A stretch of DNA of 64,000 bases from positions 4,030,001-4,094,000 of the forward strand of contig NZ_CP166730.1 in assembly GCF_041320665.1 (NCBI RefSeq), in the 5' to 3' direction. The notes under the pieces are model-generated. The model made no database searches and was not told the origin of the DNA. It was given only the letters and a program-made list of their open reading frames with translations. Made by a program: the position numbers and the translations under genes. Origin of the DNA: Comamonas sp. GB3 AK4-5. GTDB lineage: Bacteria; Pseudomonadota; Gammaproteobacteria; Burkholderiales; Burkholderiaceae_C. Positions 45,171-55,500 of the stretch are shown here, one piece after another (positions within the stretch are counted from its first letter, which is position 1; every line of letters begins with the position of its first letter).

Positions 45171-46180
45171 CAGTGATAGGCCTCACCGTGGCGGACCTTG
45201 CCGCGAAACACGTAGTAGCTCCATGCGGTATAGCCCAGGATGATGGGGATGATGAACAGCGCGCCCACCAGGGCAAAGCCCTGGCTGGAGGCCGGTGCCG
45301 CAGCCTGCCAGATCGTCAGCGAGGGCGGCAGAATCACCGGCATGATGCTGATCACCAGGCCCGTATAGCCCAGGAACACCAAGACCAGGGACAGCGAGAA
45401 CGGGCTGCCATGGCGGCGCTGCGAACCCAGGGTGCGCCACAGCAGGGCCAGGCAGGCCAGCACCAGCAGCGGCACGGGTAGGAACCAGTAAAAGGCCTGG
45501 GAGGCAAACCAGCGCTGGGCAATGCTTTCATGCAGCAACGGCGTCCACAGGCTCACCACCGCAATCGCAGCGGCCATGGCCACGGTGCTCAGCTTGGCCG
45601 CGCGGCGCAGGCCTTGCTGCAGCGTGCCCTCTGTCTTCAGCACCAGCCAGGTGCTGCCCAGCAACATATAGGCAGCCACCAGACCCAGGCCGGTGAATAC
45701 GCTGAAGGGCGACAGCCAGTCGAAGGCTCCACCCACAAAAACGCCACCCTGCAGCTCCAGGCCGCTGAGCAAGGCACCCAGAGTCACGCCCTGCATGGCC
45801 GTGGCCAGCAGCGAGCCGCCGGAAAACGCCTTGTCCCAGATATGGCGTCGCTGGTCGCTGGCCCGAAAGCGGAATTCAAAGGCCACGCCACGCAGAATCA
45901 GGCCCACCAGCATCAGCATCATGGGCAGGTACAGCGCGCTGAGCACGGCCGAATACACCACGGGGAAGGCCGCCATCAGCCCCGCCCCACCCAGCACCAG
46001 CCAGGTTTCGTTGCCGTCCCAGACGGGGGCAATGGTGTTCATCATCACATCGCGGTCATGGCGGTTCTTGAAGAACGGAAACAGCATGCCGACCCCGAGG
46101 TCGAAGCCATCCATCACCACATACATGAACACACCCAGCACGATGATGCCGGCCCAAATCACAGACATGTCGATTCCCAT
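45170..46180 (-). CDS. cydB: Cytochrome d ubiquinol oxidase subunit II
   Basis: 336 residues, about eight to nine membrane helices. MYVVMDGFDLGVGML and APVWDGNETWLVLGG are the CydB hallmarks. With CydA it reduces oxygen to water using ubiquinol, conserving energy with high oxygen affinity or, in the CioAB branch, cyanide tolerance. The ATG lies 12 bp after the cydA stop; the stop overlaps the DUF2474 gene. Confidence 0.95.
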   Translation of the reverse strand: MGIDMSVIWAGIIVLGVFMYVVMDGFDLGVGMLFPFFKNRHDRDVMMNTIAPVWDGNETWLVLGGAGLMAAFPVVYSAVLSALYLPMMLMLVGLILRGVAFEFRFRASDQRRHIWDKAFSGGSLLATAMQGVTLGALLSGLELQGGVFVGGAFDWLSPFSVFTGLGLVAAYMLLGSTWLVLKTEGTLQQGLRRAAKLSTVAMAAAIAVVSLWTPLLHESIAQRWFASQAFYWFLPVPLLVLACLALLWRTLGSQRRHGSPFSLSLVLVFLGYTGLVISIMPVILPPSLTIWQAAAPASSQGFALVGALFIIPIILGYTAWSYYVFRGKVRHGEAYH

Positions 46181-46192
46181 CAGGGCGCTCCT

Positions 46193-47617
46193 TTAAAGTA
46201 CTTGGCCCGAGGCCGAGGGGTTGGCGCCCGAGATGGGGCGCATGGGCTGGTTGTGCTCGCCAGGGCCACCCTCGGGTGGCAGCTCGCCCTCGTGCGGCGG
46301 CTGGGCCAACATCTTCAGTCCCATCCAGCTGCCGGTGCCGAACACCAGCAGATAGACCACGACCAGCACGGCCAGCGATACCGCAAGGTGCGAAAAATCA
46401 TGGTTGGACACCCCATCCGCCGTGCGCATCACCCCATACACCACCCAGGGCTGGCGACCGGTCTCAGTCACAAACCAGCCTGCCAGCAGCGCCACCAGGC
46501 CCGAGGGCCCCATGGCCACGCAAAAGCGCTGGAACCAGGGCGCTGCATACAGGCGACCACGCCAGCGCAGCCACAGCCCCAAGGCGCCCATGAGCAGCAT
46601 CAACATGCCCAGGCCCGCCATGATGCGAAAAGACCAGAACACCGTGGCCACGGGGGGCAGGTCTTCCTTGGGGAAGTCCTTGAGCGCGGGGATTTCGCCA
46701 TCCCAGCTGCGGGTGAGTACCAGGCTGCCCAGGCGTGGAATCTCCAGCGCAAAGCGATTGTTCTGGGCCTCTTGATCGGGCAAGGCAAACAGCACCAGGG
46801 GCACGCCTTCACCGGCAGGTAGATGCTCCCAATGTCCCTCCATGGCGGCCAGCTTGGCGGGCTGGTGCTTCATGGTGTTGAGACCATGCATATCACCCAC
46901 CAGGGCCTGCAGCGGCGCAGCGGCCAGCACCATCCACAGCGCCATCGATGTCATGCGCTGCACGGCCGCAGTGCGGTGTCCGCGCAGCAAATGCCAGGCA
47001 CCCGTGCCTCCCACAATCAGCGCCGTGGACAAAAAGGCCGCAATCACCATATGCGCCAGGCGATAGGGGAAGGAGGGGTTGAACACAATGGCCAGCCAGT
47101 CGGTGGGCACTACCCGGCCATCCACGATCTCGTAGCCCACGGGGGTCTGCATCCAACTGTTGGAAGCCAGGATCCAGGTGGCCGAAATCAGCGTGCCCAG
47201 GGCCACCATCAGCGTGGCAAAAAAGTGCAGGCGCGGCCCCACCTTGTTCCAGCCGAACAGCATGACGCCCAGAAAACCCGCTTCCAGGAAGAAGGCCGTC
47301 AGCACCTCATAGGTCAGCAGCGGGCCGGTGATGCTGCCGGCAAAGTTGGAAAAACCACTCCAGTTCGTACCGAACTGGTAGGCCATCACCAGACCCGAGA
47401 CCACGCCCATGCCAAAGCACAGCGAGAAAAACTTGACCCAGTAGTGGAACAAGTCCTTGTAGACCTCGCGGCGCGTCAACAGCCACAGGCCTTCGAGCAC
47501 CGCCAGGTAGGAGGCCAGCCCTATGGTGATGGCGGGGAACACGATGTGGAATGACACCGTGAAGGCGAACTGCACCCGGGCCAGATCGAGCGCACCTATA
47601 TCGGCAAGATTGAACAT
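46193..47617 (-). CDS. cydA: Cytochrome ubiquinol oxidase subunit I
   Basis: 474 residues with haem-ligand His24 (FTVSFHIVFPAITIG), a short quinol loop around NRFALEIPRLGSL, and GRQPWVVYGVMRTADG late in the chain. The short Q-loop and the DUF2474 partner point to the CioA-type branch. It is first in the cydAB-DUF2474 operon. The upstream region contains several CATGCAA motifs and a perfect palindrome that may regulate it. Confidence 0.95.
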   Translation of the reverse strand: MFNLADIGALDLARVQFAFTVSFHIVFPAITIGLASYLAVLEGLWLLTRREVYKDLFHYWVKFFSLCFGMGVVSGLVMAYQFGTNWSGFSNFAGSITGPLLTYEVLTAFFLEAGFLGVMLFGWNKVGPRLHFFATLMVALGTLISATWILASNSWMQTPVGYEIVDGRVVPTDWLAIVFNPSFPYRLAHMVIAAFLSTALIVGGTGAWHLLRGHRTAAVQRMTSMALWMVLAAAPLQALVGDMHGLNTMKHQPAKLAAMEGHWEHLPAGEGVPLVLFALPDQEAQNNRFALEIPRLGSLVLTRSWDGEIPALKDFPKEDLPPVATVFWSFRIMAGLGMLMLLMGALGLWLRWRGRLYAAPWFQRFCVAMGPSGLVALLAGWFVTETGRQPWVVYGVMRTADGVSNHDFSHLAVSLAVLVVVYLLVFGTGSWMGLKMLAQPPHEGELPPEGGPGEHNQPMRPISGANPSASGQVL

Positions 47618-47735
47618 AGTTATTTACTGAAATTTCGGTAACTTCTGAAATATCAAATCGCAACAGCATGCATGCAACTCAATTTGCACGCATGCTATCC
47701 GCTTTTTTAAACCATGCAATCTACAGATAAATTTA

Positions 47736-47755
47736 CATGCAATTTATATTGCATG
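47736..47755. promoter_or_regulatory. Palindrome CATGCAAT-TTAT-ATTGCATG upstream of cydA
   Basis: Perfect 8-bp arms around TTAT, about 120 bases upstream of cydA in an AT-rich tract. Further CATGCAA-type motifs occur at about 47668-47676 (CATGCATGCAA), at 47684-47696 in the reverse sense (TTTGCACGCATGC) and at 47713-47720. Several copies in one promoter suggest a regulator-binding array. No FNR-type TTGAT-N4-ATCAA site was seen. Confidence 0.5.
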
Positions 47756-47932
47756 CAAAACAACGCAGCAGTGCCCGCTGCATCTGGGGCGGGCAAGAGG
47801 TGGCAAAGCGGCTGTACGACCCGCTGCTCGGAAGAGGGAGAGCGCGTGCGCTGGGGACCAGGTGCTGTGCAACAGCCGTGCAGCGCAAAAAGGCGCGCAG
47901 TCCCGCCGCAATCAGAACGTGTTCACGATCGC

Positions 47933-48200
47933 AGAACGTGTTCAAAGTCTCCTCGCGGCGCGCCAGTGTCTTTGCGGGATGGGATACAAGGCGCGATACC
48001 GCAGCAATAGCCGCGCTATTGCGAGGATTCGCAACAACGTAGACCGCCCGCAAAGCCACTGGCCCGAAGGGTTGGAGCGAAATCGGGCGATTTCATCGCG
48101 CTGGCGCTTGCTTGCACACGAGTGCAAGCTGCGCCCCATCGGCTCGAACTCCTCCCGATTGCGCTCCAACGCGCCTGCGTAGAGACTTTGAACACGTTCT
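47933..48200. repeat. ~268-bp element with terminal inverted repeats (copy B)
   Basis: Full copy of the element at 24205-24471, running AGAACGTGTTCAAAGTCTC to GAGACTTTGAACACGTTCT (a perfect 19-bp terminal inverted repeat). It is preceded at 47914-47930 by a second terminus (AGAACGTGTTCACGATC), as if one copy had inserted next to another. The rest of 47770-47913 holds no gene. Confidence 0.88.
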
Positions 48201-48224
48201 CAAGGCCTGCTGATCAGGCCGGGT

Positions 48225-49586
48225 TCACAGCGTGCGCTGTGGCGCATGGGCCTGGGAAGCGCGCCCAGCCTGCGCCGCTTCCTGCAGCTGGACCTGCTTC
48301 AACGGCAAGGTGCCCACACCCAGCGCCTTTTCGATCAGCACTTCGCCGCCTTCGCTGGCCAACTGGTTTTGCAGGCGCGTGAAATCGTTGCACCACAGCT
48401 GCTCGGCATCGATGTCGCGGCTGGCGTCACGCTGGGCCTGAAAGGCCACAGCACGGACCTGCATGCGCTGCGCTGCGGGCGCTGCGGCCAGCTCCACGCC
48501 GTAGTCGGACTGGCCGGGCTTTTGCACCACGATGCGCCCCTGCTCCAGCCAGGCGGTTTCCATACCCTCATGCACCGCATAGCCCAGTGCCGCCAGCCCT
48601 TTGAGCACCGCAGCACGCCGGTGCTGCGCGGCCTCTGCCTGCACCGCTGCTTGCTGCATGGCGTGGGCAGAAGCCAGCCACTGCTGCAGCGCTGCCAATT
48701 GCCGGGTCTCCACCACAGACTGCAGCTCCACGCGCATTTCCTGGTTGGCAGCAGGCAAGGCATCCAGCAGGGCCTGTGCCTCCTGATGCAGGGCCGCAAA
48801 GGCCTTCGCATCCTGCGCGGCACTGGCCAACTCGATCTGCAGGCTGTCGAGCAGCATGCTGCGGCGCGCATTGCCAGGCTCCGCGATCGCAGCAGCAAGG
48901 CGCTGCTCGAAAGCAGCCACGAAGGCCTTCTGACCGCTCCATTCCTGGGTGAGCTGGCGCAGGCGTTCGAGCTGAAGGGTGATGCTCTGCAAGCGTGCAT
49001 CAGCCTGCTCATCCAGCCACTGGCGCTTCCAAGGAGCTGCGCCATCGCCCTTGTCGCTGTCTGCGGCAAGGCGCTGGGCCAAGGCCATTTGCGCGCTGCT
49101 GAGTGCAACCGGCTGCGGCGTCGGGGCGAGCATCTGAAAGCCTGCAGCCAGCGCCTGCTGGGCAGCGGCATCGCTGGCCTCCCCTTGCGCCACCGCATCC
49201 AGGCTTTGCTGCATGTCGGCCTGCAGCCCAACACCCTTGTCCTTGAGCGCCTGCAGCAACACCAGAGCGTTTTGCCGGCTGCGCAGGCGCGTGGCGCTGC
49301 GCTGGGCGCGCTGCACAGCGGCCTGCTCGTGGCGGCGCTCGGCATCGTCGTGCAGAAAAGTGATTTCGCGCTCTGCCGCGGCGTTGAAGCGCGCAAATGC
49401 ATCGGATGCCAGCAGCGCCAGCAGCTGCTCTCGACGCGCTGCAGCCTGTGCACGCGCATCGCCGTCTTCTGTCGCCACGGATTTCAGCCAGTGGGCCTGT
49501 GCCTGGTCCATGCGCGCCAGCAGCGCATGGGATTGGGCCAGCAATTCTTCCCGCGTTACTACACGCACGACTTTGGGCCCGCTCAT
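48225..49586 (-). CDS. Coiled-coil protein, fourth gene of the radical-SAM/helicase operon
   Basis: A 453-residue Ala/Gln/Leu-rich protein with long predicted coiled coils (ADSDKG linker between helical blocks; QSITLQLERLRQLTQEWSGQ; FAALHQEAQALLDALPAANQ). A more globular C-terminal part contains WLEQGRIVVQKPGQSDYGVE. There is no membrane segment or known catalytic motif. The ATG overlaps the stop of the giant helicase gene by four bases (ATGA), so they are translated together. It may be a structural or sensor partner; the family is not recognised. Confidence 0.8.
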   Translation of the reverse strand: MSGPKVVRVVTREELLAQSHALLARMDQAQAHWLKSVATEDGDARAQAAARREQLLALLASDAFARFNAAAEREITFLHDDAERRHEQAAVQRAQRSATRLRSRQNALVLLQALKDKGVGLQADMQQSLDAVAQGEASDAAAQQALAAGFQMLAPTPQPVALSSAQMALAQRLAADSDKGDGAAPWKRQWLDEQADARLQSITLQLERLRQLTQEWSGQKAFVAAFEQRLAAAIAEPGNARRSMLLDSLQIELASAAQDAKAFAALHQEAQALLDALPAANQEMRVELQSVVETRQLAALQQWLASAHAMQQAAVQAEAAQHRRAAVLKGLAALGYAVHEGMETAWLEQGRIVVQKPGQSDYGVELAAAPAAQRMQVRAVAFQAQRDASRDIDAEQLWCNDFTRLQNQLASEGGEVLIEKALGVGTLPLKQVQLQEAAQAGRASQAHAPQRTL

Positions 49587-52500
49587 GGCAGCACCTCGCT
49601 GCGCTCTGTGTCGATGACAGCGGGCTCAGGAATGGCCTCCGGCAAAACCGCCAGCGCCTGCGCAATGGCAGTGCGCAGGCGTTCACGTTCGGCCGCGCCA
49701 TCCTGGAACCAGGCCTGGGACGACACCCGGTGAATCACCGGCACCGCACGCTGCAGCACATTGCGCCGCCACACCTCGCGTGCCCGCGCATGCTCCAGCA
49801 GATCATGGCGCGGGGCATCGCATTCGATGCCGATGGCAAAAATCCCTGTCTGCGGGTGCTCGATGGCGTAGTCCAGTCCAAAGGCATCGCCCTCTGCCGT
49901 GGTCGTGGCCGCATGGCCCAGCCCCCGGATGTACGCGCCCACGGCGCTGCGAAAGCCATCGCCCACCGCAGACATATCCACCACGGCCGCTTGCGATGAG
50001 GGTGATGCCCAGCGCCCCAGCAAAGCCTTGGCCCCATCCAGATCTGCGCTGGACACCGTGCGCGCATACGCCATATAGCCTTGCAGAAAGTCGCGTGGTG
50101 AGGAAAGCGGACGGCGCGTGGTCAGCGCATCCGAAATGTCGTTGATGGGCATGGAGGTCACCATATAGATCTTGCACCGCGAGCGCGTGACCGCCACATT
50201 CAGCCGGCGCTCACCGCCTTTTTGCCCCAGCACGCCAAAATTGCGCCGGAACGTGCCCTGGGGGTTGCGGCCGAATGTGGAGGAGAAAACGATCACATCG
50301 CGCTCGTCCCCCTGCACGTTCTCCACATTCTTCACGAACACGCCCATGTCCTCGCCATCTTCGTTGCGTTGCAGCTCCAGGCGATAGGCCTCCCGGAAGC
50401 TTTCGTCGGCTTCTGCACGTGCCTCCATGGTGTCCTCGATGAGGTCGGCCTGCTTGCGGTTGAAGGTGACCACCCCCACCGAAGGGCGCTGGGCATACGG
50501 TGCCCGCCAGATCTCGGCCAGCAGGTCCACCACGCGCTTGGCTTCGGCCGGATTGGTTTGCTCCTGGTACACACCATCCACCCGGATCATCTCTATGGGC
50601 CGCGCCGCAGCCACGGCAGAGGGCGAATGGCGCACCGGCACATGCAGGTCGTTTCCATAGAAGGCTGCATTGGAATAGTTGATCAGCTCGCGGTAGGCAG
50701 AGCGGTAATGGATTTGCAGCCGCGCATTCGGCAAGCTGGTGCGGGCCAGCTGCAGCAGGTCCGGGCAATCCTTGATCTCGCGGCGGTTCCAGGTTTCGTC
50801 GTAGGCCTCGCGCTCTTCCTCGGAGGCGTCTTCCTCCGGCCCTTCGCCGTCGAAGGACTGGGCCTCGTCGCTCTCCACCTTGCTGGAGAAGAATGCCGTG
50901 GGCGGCATTTGTTTTTCGTCTCCACTGACCACGCTGACACGGGCACGGAACAGCGAGGGCAGCGCAAATTCCACCGGCATCTGCGAGGCCTCGTCATAGA
51001 TCACCGTATCGAACAGGGCGGACTTGAGCGGCAGCACGCGGCTGGCCACATCCGGGTTCATCAGCCACACGGGCCGCAGCTTCATCAGCCCCAGTGGGCC
51101 GCCCAGGTCCAGAAACTCGCGCAGCCGGCGCGCACGCTGCCCGGTCAGGCGCGTGACGTCCTCCCACTCGCGCAACGGCCGTATCGCGGCCAGGTCATAG
51201 CTCTCGCGCAGCAGCGCGCGATTCAACCCGCGCAGCTGCCTATCCAGCTCGGCCAGATGCGCCACCTTGGCCTCCAACTCTTCACGCTCCAGCACCAGCT
51301 CGGGACTTGCCAGCTCCATGGAGCGCTTCCAACCCAGGCGCGCCTCGCGGCGCAGAATGCGGCGCACGGCCTCTTCCAACGTGCTCGGCGCCATGGCATC
51401 CAGTACATCCTGCTTGCCGCGCAGCTGCCGCAGGGCCTGCAGCGCTACGGGAGAAAGGCGCTCCGCCCGCGCACGGAAATACTGGTAGGCCGCCAGCGTG
51501 GGCAGCGCGGCGCACAACGGCTGCCATTGCTGGGCGCAGGCGGCATGGCTGGTCATGGCCTGCGCGCAGGCTTCCACCCAGGCGGGCTCCATCCACTGCG
51601 CCAGACGCGCCAGCGCCGCACGGCTGCGCTCGCGCACATCACAGCGCGCAAACACCGCGTCGTACTCGGCATAGAGATGGACGATGGCTTCACGCGAACC
51701 GGCCTGGGCTGCGCGGTCCATCTTGCCCACAGCTGGTGCCGACGCCAGCAATTCCGCGCGCTGCGCCGCACGCTGCAAGGCCGCCAATGTCTGGGCCGTG
51801 GCGGCGACCATCTCCGCGCCAGCATCCTCCGCCAAGGGCGGCAGCTGCAGCCGCTGGAGCACAGGCTGCAGCGCTGCACGCAGGGGGCGCAGCTGCTGCT
51901 CCAGCGCAGTGCAGGCGCGCACAACCGGCAGGCCTGCAGACCCTCCGGCCTCGCCCAGCCCCTGCAGCAAGGCCACCAGACGCCGCCCTCGCAGATAGCG
52001 CAGCGGACTCAAGCGGGCCAGCCAGCCTGCTGGCGTGAGGGCTTCACGTACCAGCTTTTCGAGCGTCTGGAGCTGCGAAACGCCCATCCGCGCAACAGCA
52101 GGTGAGAGCTTGGCATCCACATCCTCCAGGCGGCAGGCCGCCAGGGCATCACGCAGGCGCAGCAGCTCGGCGATCAGTGCCGCCCCTTCCGCCTCGCCCC
52201 CCTGTTGTGCGCGGAACAACGGCAGCCAGCGCGCCAGCTGCACTCTGTCGTCCTCCGCCAGCTCCAGAAACAGTGGCCCATGTGCGGCCAGCCATGCGCG
52301 GTGTGGGGCCGGGTCGTCCAGATCAAACGATGCCTGGCTGGACAGCAACACCTGCATGCGCGCGTCTTCCGCAGCCCCCAAAGCCTGCAAGGCCTCGGTG
52401 AAGTCCGTGACGGTGGCGGCATCGGCCGTGAAAGCGCGCAGCGCCACCAGCGCACTGTCTTCATAGCGCGCGGGCAGCCAATAGCGGGCCAGCGGCGCCA

Positions 52501-55500
52501 ACTCTTCCTCCAACGCGGCCAGCTCGGCCAGGTTCAAAGGCTCCAGCGTGGGGCGCAGCGCCGGCACATCCAGCGGCGGCGTTCCGGCCTCCAGCTGAAT
52601 CAGCTCACCCAGCAGCACACGGTAGCTGCTGCCTATGCGCTCATCCATGCGGTGCAAGGCCTCATGGTGGCTGTCCAGCGTGCGCTCCAGCGCCTCCACC
52701 CGCGCCGCCAGCTCCTGGCGGCTGCGGCGTATGGGTGCCGCCGGGTCGTCCTTGCGGCGCAGCAGCGCCTCCAGCTGCTCGCGCACAGAGCGGATCACGG
52801 GCATGCGGTCGCGGTTCACGTCATTGACCATGACCACACGGTGGCCCAGTCCCTCGGCCACCAGCCGCTTGTGCACCACCTCCAGCGCCGCATGCTTTTG
52901 GCAGACGATGAGCAGGCTGCGGCCACTGCCTATGGCATCACCCACCATGTTCACAATGGTCTGGCTTTTGCCGGTGCCCGGAGGCCCTTCCACCACCAGT
53001 CCAGGGGCTGTACGTGCACGCAGCACGGCATCCTCCTGCGAAGGGTCGCTGTGGACGGTGAAATAGCGCTCCACCTCCGGCGGGCGCGGCATGGATTCAG
53101 CTGTGACTTGCGGCCCCAGACGCAGCGCCGTCTCCAGCCCGGTGCCGGCCGCCGGCAGGGATTTGAGCTGGCGTATGTCCTCGCCAATCGCCTGACCGGA
53201 AAAGGTCACATGAAACAGCACGGCCGCACATTCCAGCTCCGTGCTGTGCGGGTCCAGCGGGGTGCGTGTGCCAGGCAGGGCCACCAGGGCCCGTGAACGC
53301 GGCAGCGCCAGCGTGCCCAGGGCATCCATCACATCTGCAGCGCGCAGGGCGGAACGGCCCAGCAACGCGTCCACGGCCTTGCGCCAGCGCCCCTCGGCCT
53401 CGGGTCCCACCAGGCCCTCCAAAGCGGGGTTGATGCGCACCTCTTCGCGCTCGCCATCAAAGGCCAGGGTGACCTTGCCACGTGCACCCACGGTGTGGCT
53501 GAGCTTGACCGGCCAGAGCAGTGCGGGGGCAATGCGCGTGGCCGCACCCGGACGCGCATCGCGGGTGAGCAAAAAGGGAAAGCCGAGGTAGCAGCCATCA
53601 ATACCGGTATCGCGCTTGTGCAGCAGCGTGTTGCGCTCCAGCACGCTCAGCCGCATGGCAATGGTGGAATCTGTCGGGTCGAAGACCGCAGGATCGAGCG
53701 CAATCGCCCGGCCATTGCGTTGCACGATATGGTCCAGCAATGCGCCGGCATCCAGGCGCGGCGTGCTGAACTCGGTCAGGTCCACACGCCCCGTGGTACG
53801 CCCTATGGCCATGCGCACCAGCGGGCCGCGCATGACGCTGGTGACGATTTTTTTCTCAAAAAAATCGAGAATCTGCGCGATGTACTGCTGCTTTTGCGGC
53901 ACCTGCCATTGCGCTTGCGGAATGGCCAGCAGCACCAGGGCCTGCGCCAGCGGAATGCGCTTGTCGATACGGAAGGTATCGGCCCAGCCATTCACCGTCT
54001 CGCTGGCACAGCGCGCAAAGCCTTCTATGCGCTCGGCCACCGCCTGCAAGATCTCGCTGCGCGGCCAGCGAATGGTCTCGCGTGCAGCGGCTTCCAGGAA
54101 CTGGTGCACACCGTGTTGCAATGCCAGGCTACGTGCCTCTTGCACGATCAGCTCACAGGCACGGAATTGGCCGATCTCGGCGCTCAGCACCACGATCAGG
54201 TCTTCTTCGCTCAGGCTGCGCCGCTCCAGCAGATTGAGCAGGCCCAGGTGCTCGGTGTCGGGCAACAGCTTGCGCCGCTCTTCCCACTCCGCCGCCAGCC
54301 GCACGCGCGAGGTGCTCAGCAGATTGATGCGCAGCGTGTCCTCATCCAGCGCAATGTCCAGATTGCGCGCGCGGTTGCGCACCGCGCCCACACGGGTCTT
54401 GAGCTGGCCCAGCCAGCTCTCGGTGCCCAACTCATCCAACACATCCGGCACCGGGCCGGTAATGAGTTCATAAGCCTCCAGCGGATGCTCCAGCAGCCAG
54501 CGCGGTGTGACGATCGCGCCCGTGTGAATGGGCGGCATCTCTGAATTCAGCACCTTGAGCGCCAGCAGCAGCTTGAAGTCATCCCCCATCTCCAGCTGTG
54601 CAATGCGGCGCAATGCGGCCAACACCTGGGCCGGGGCCTCGGCCTCCTGCACCCAGGTGGTGAGCGCGCCACGCAGCAACTGCTCGCGCGCGGCCTCCCA
54701 ATGCGGGGCTTCCGCAGCCGCCAGCGCATAAGCGGCCAGCGAATGGTGGGACTCTCCGGCCAGCGTGATCGCCGGCCCTGCCCCACCCTGCCCGGCTGCC
54801 TGAGCGCGTGCAGGTGCGGCAACGGCCTTGCCATCCAACCAGTCTTTCACCTGCGCCCAGCCCCAGCGCTGCATGCGGTCGCGTGCCAGCAGGCCGCGCA
54901 ACAGCAGCTCCATGGATGCATCCAGCCCATCGGGAATGGGCGCACCATTGGCCAGCACATGGATCAAGAAGGCATGCTGGTTCACGCCGGCAAAGCATTC
55001 GCCCCGGGTGATCTGCTCCAGCAGCACCATGCCCAGGCTCCACCAGTCCGAGGCGGCGGCCACACCACCGGCCACAGCCTCGGGCGCGGTGTAGCAGGTG
55101 ATCTCCAACGGCGAGACGATGTCGAGGTCAAACTCCGACAGCCGCGCCGAACCAAAGCCGCCGATGACCAGGTCCAGCGGGTCGCGGTTGCGCACCAGCA
55201 ATGTGCCTGGCCGCAGATCCCGGTGGCGCAGACCCACCTCAGCCAGAGCCTGCAAGGCCATGCCCAGCTCGTAGACGATTTTGCGCACCGATGCGGTGTC
55301 GCCCGCCACCAAACCCAGGTCGGCCAGCGTGCCACCGGTCAACTCCTCGGCCACCTCGTAGGCGCGCTCGTTCCAGCGCCCTATGGCATAGAACTGTGGC
55401 ACATGCACGGCGGGCACACGCTGCAGGGCCTCATACACCGAGGGGTCGGGCTCGGCACCCTGGTGGTAGAGCGTGAGCACGGCGCGGCGTTCGCCATCCA

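Noticed and set aside
50222..52105. 627-codon plus-strand open frame within the giant helicase gene
   Set aside because: Antisense shadow; composition is Gln/Arg/His-rich without family motifs.
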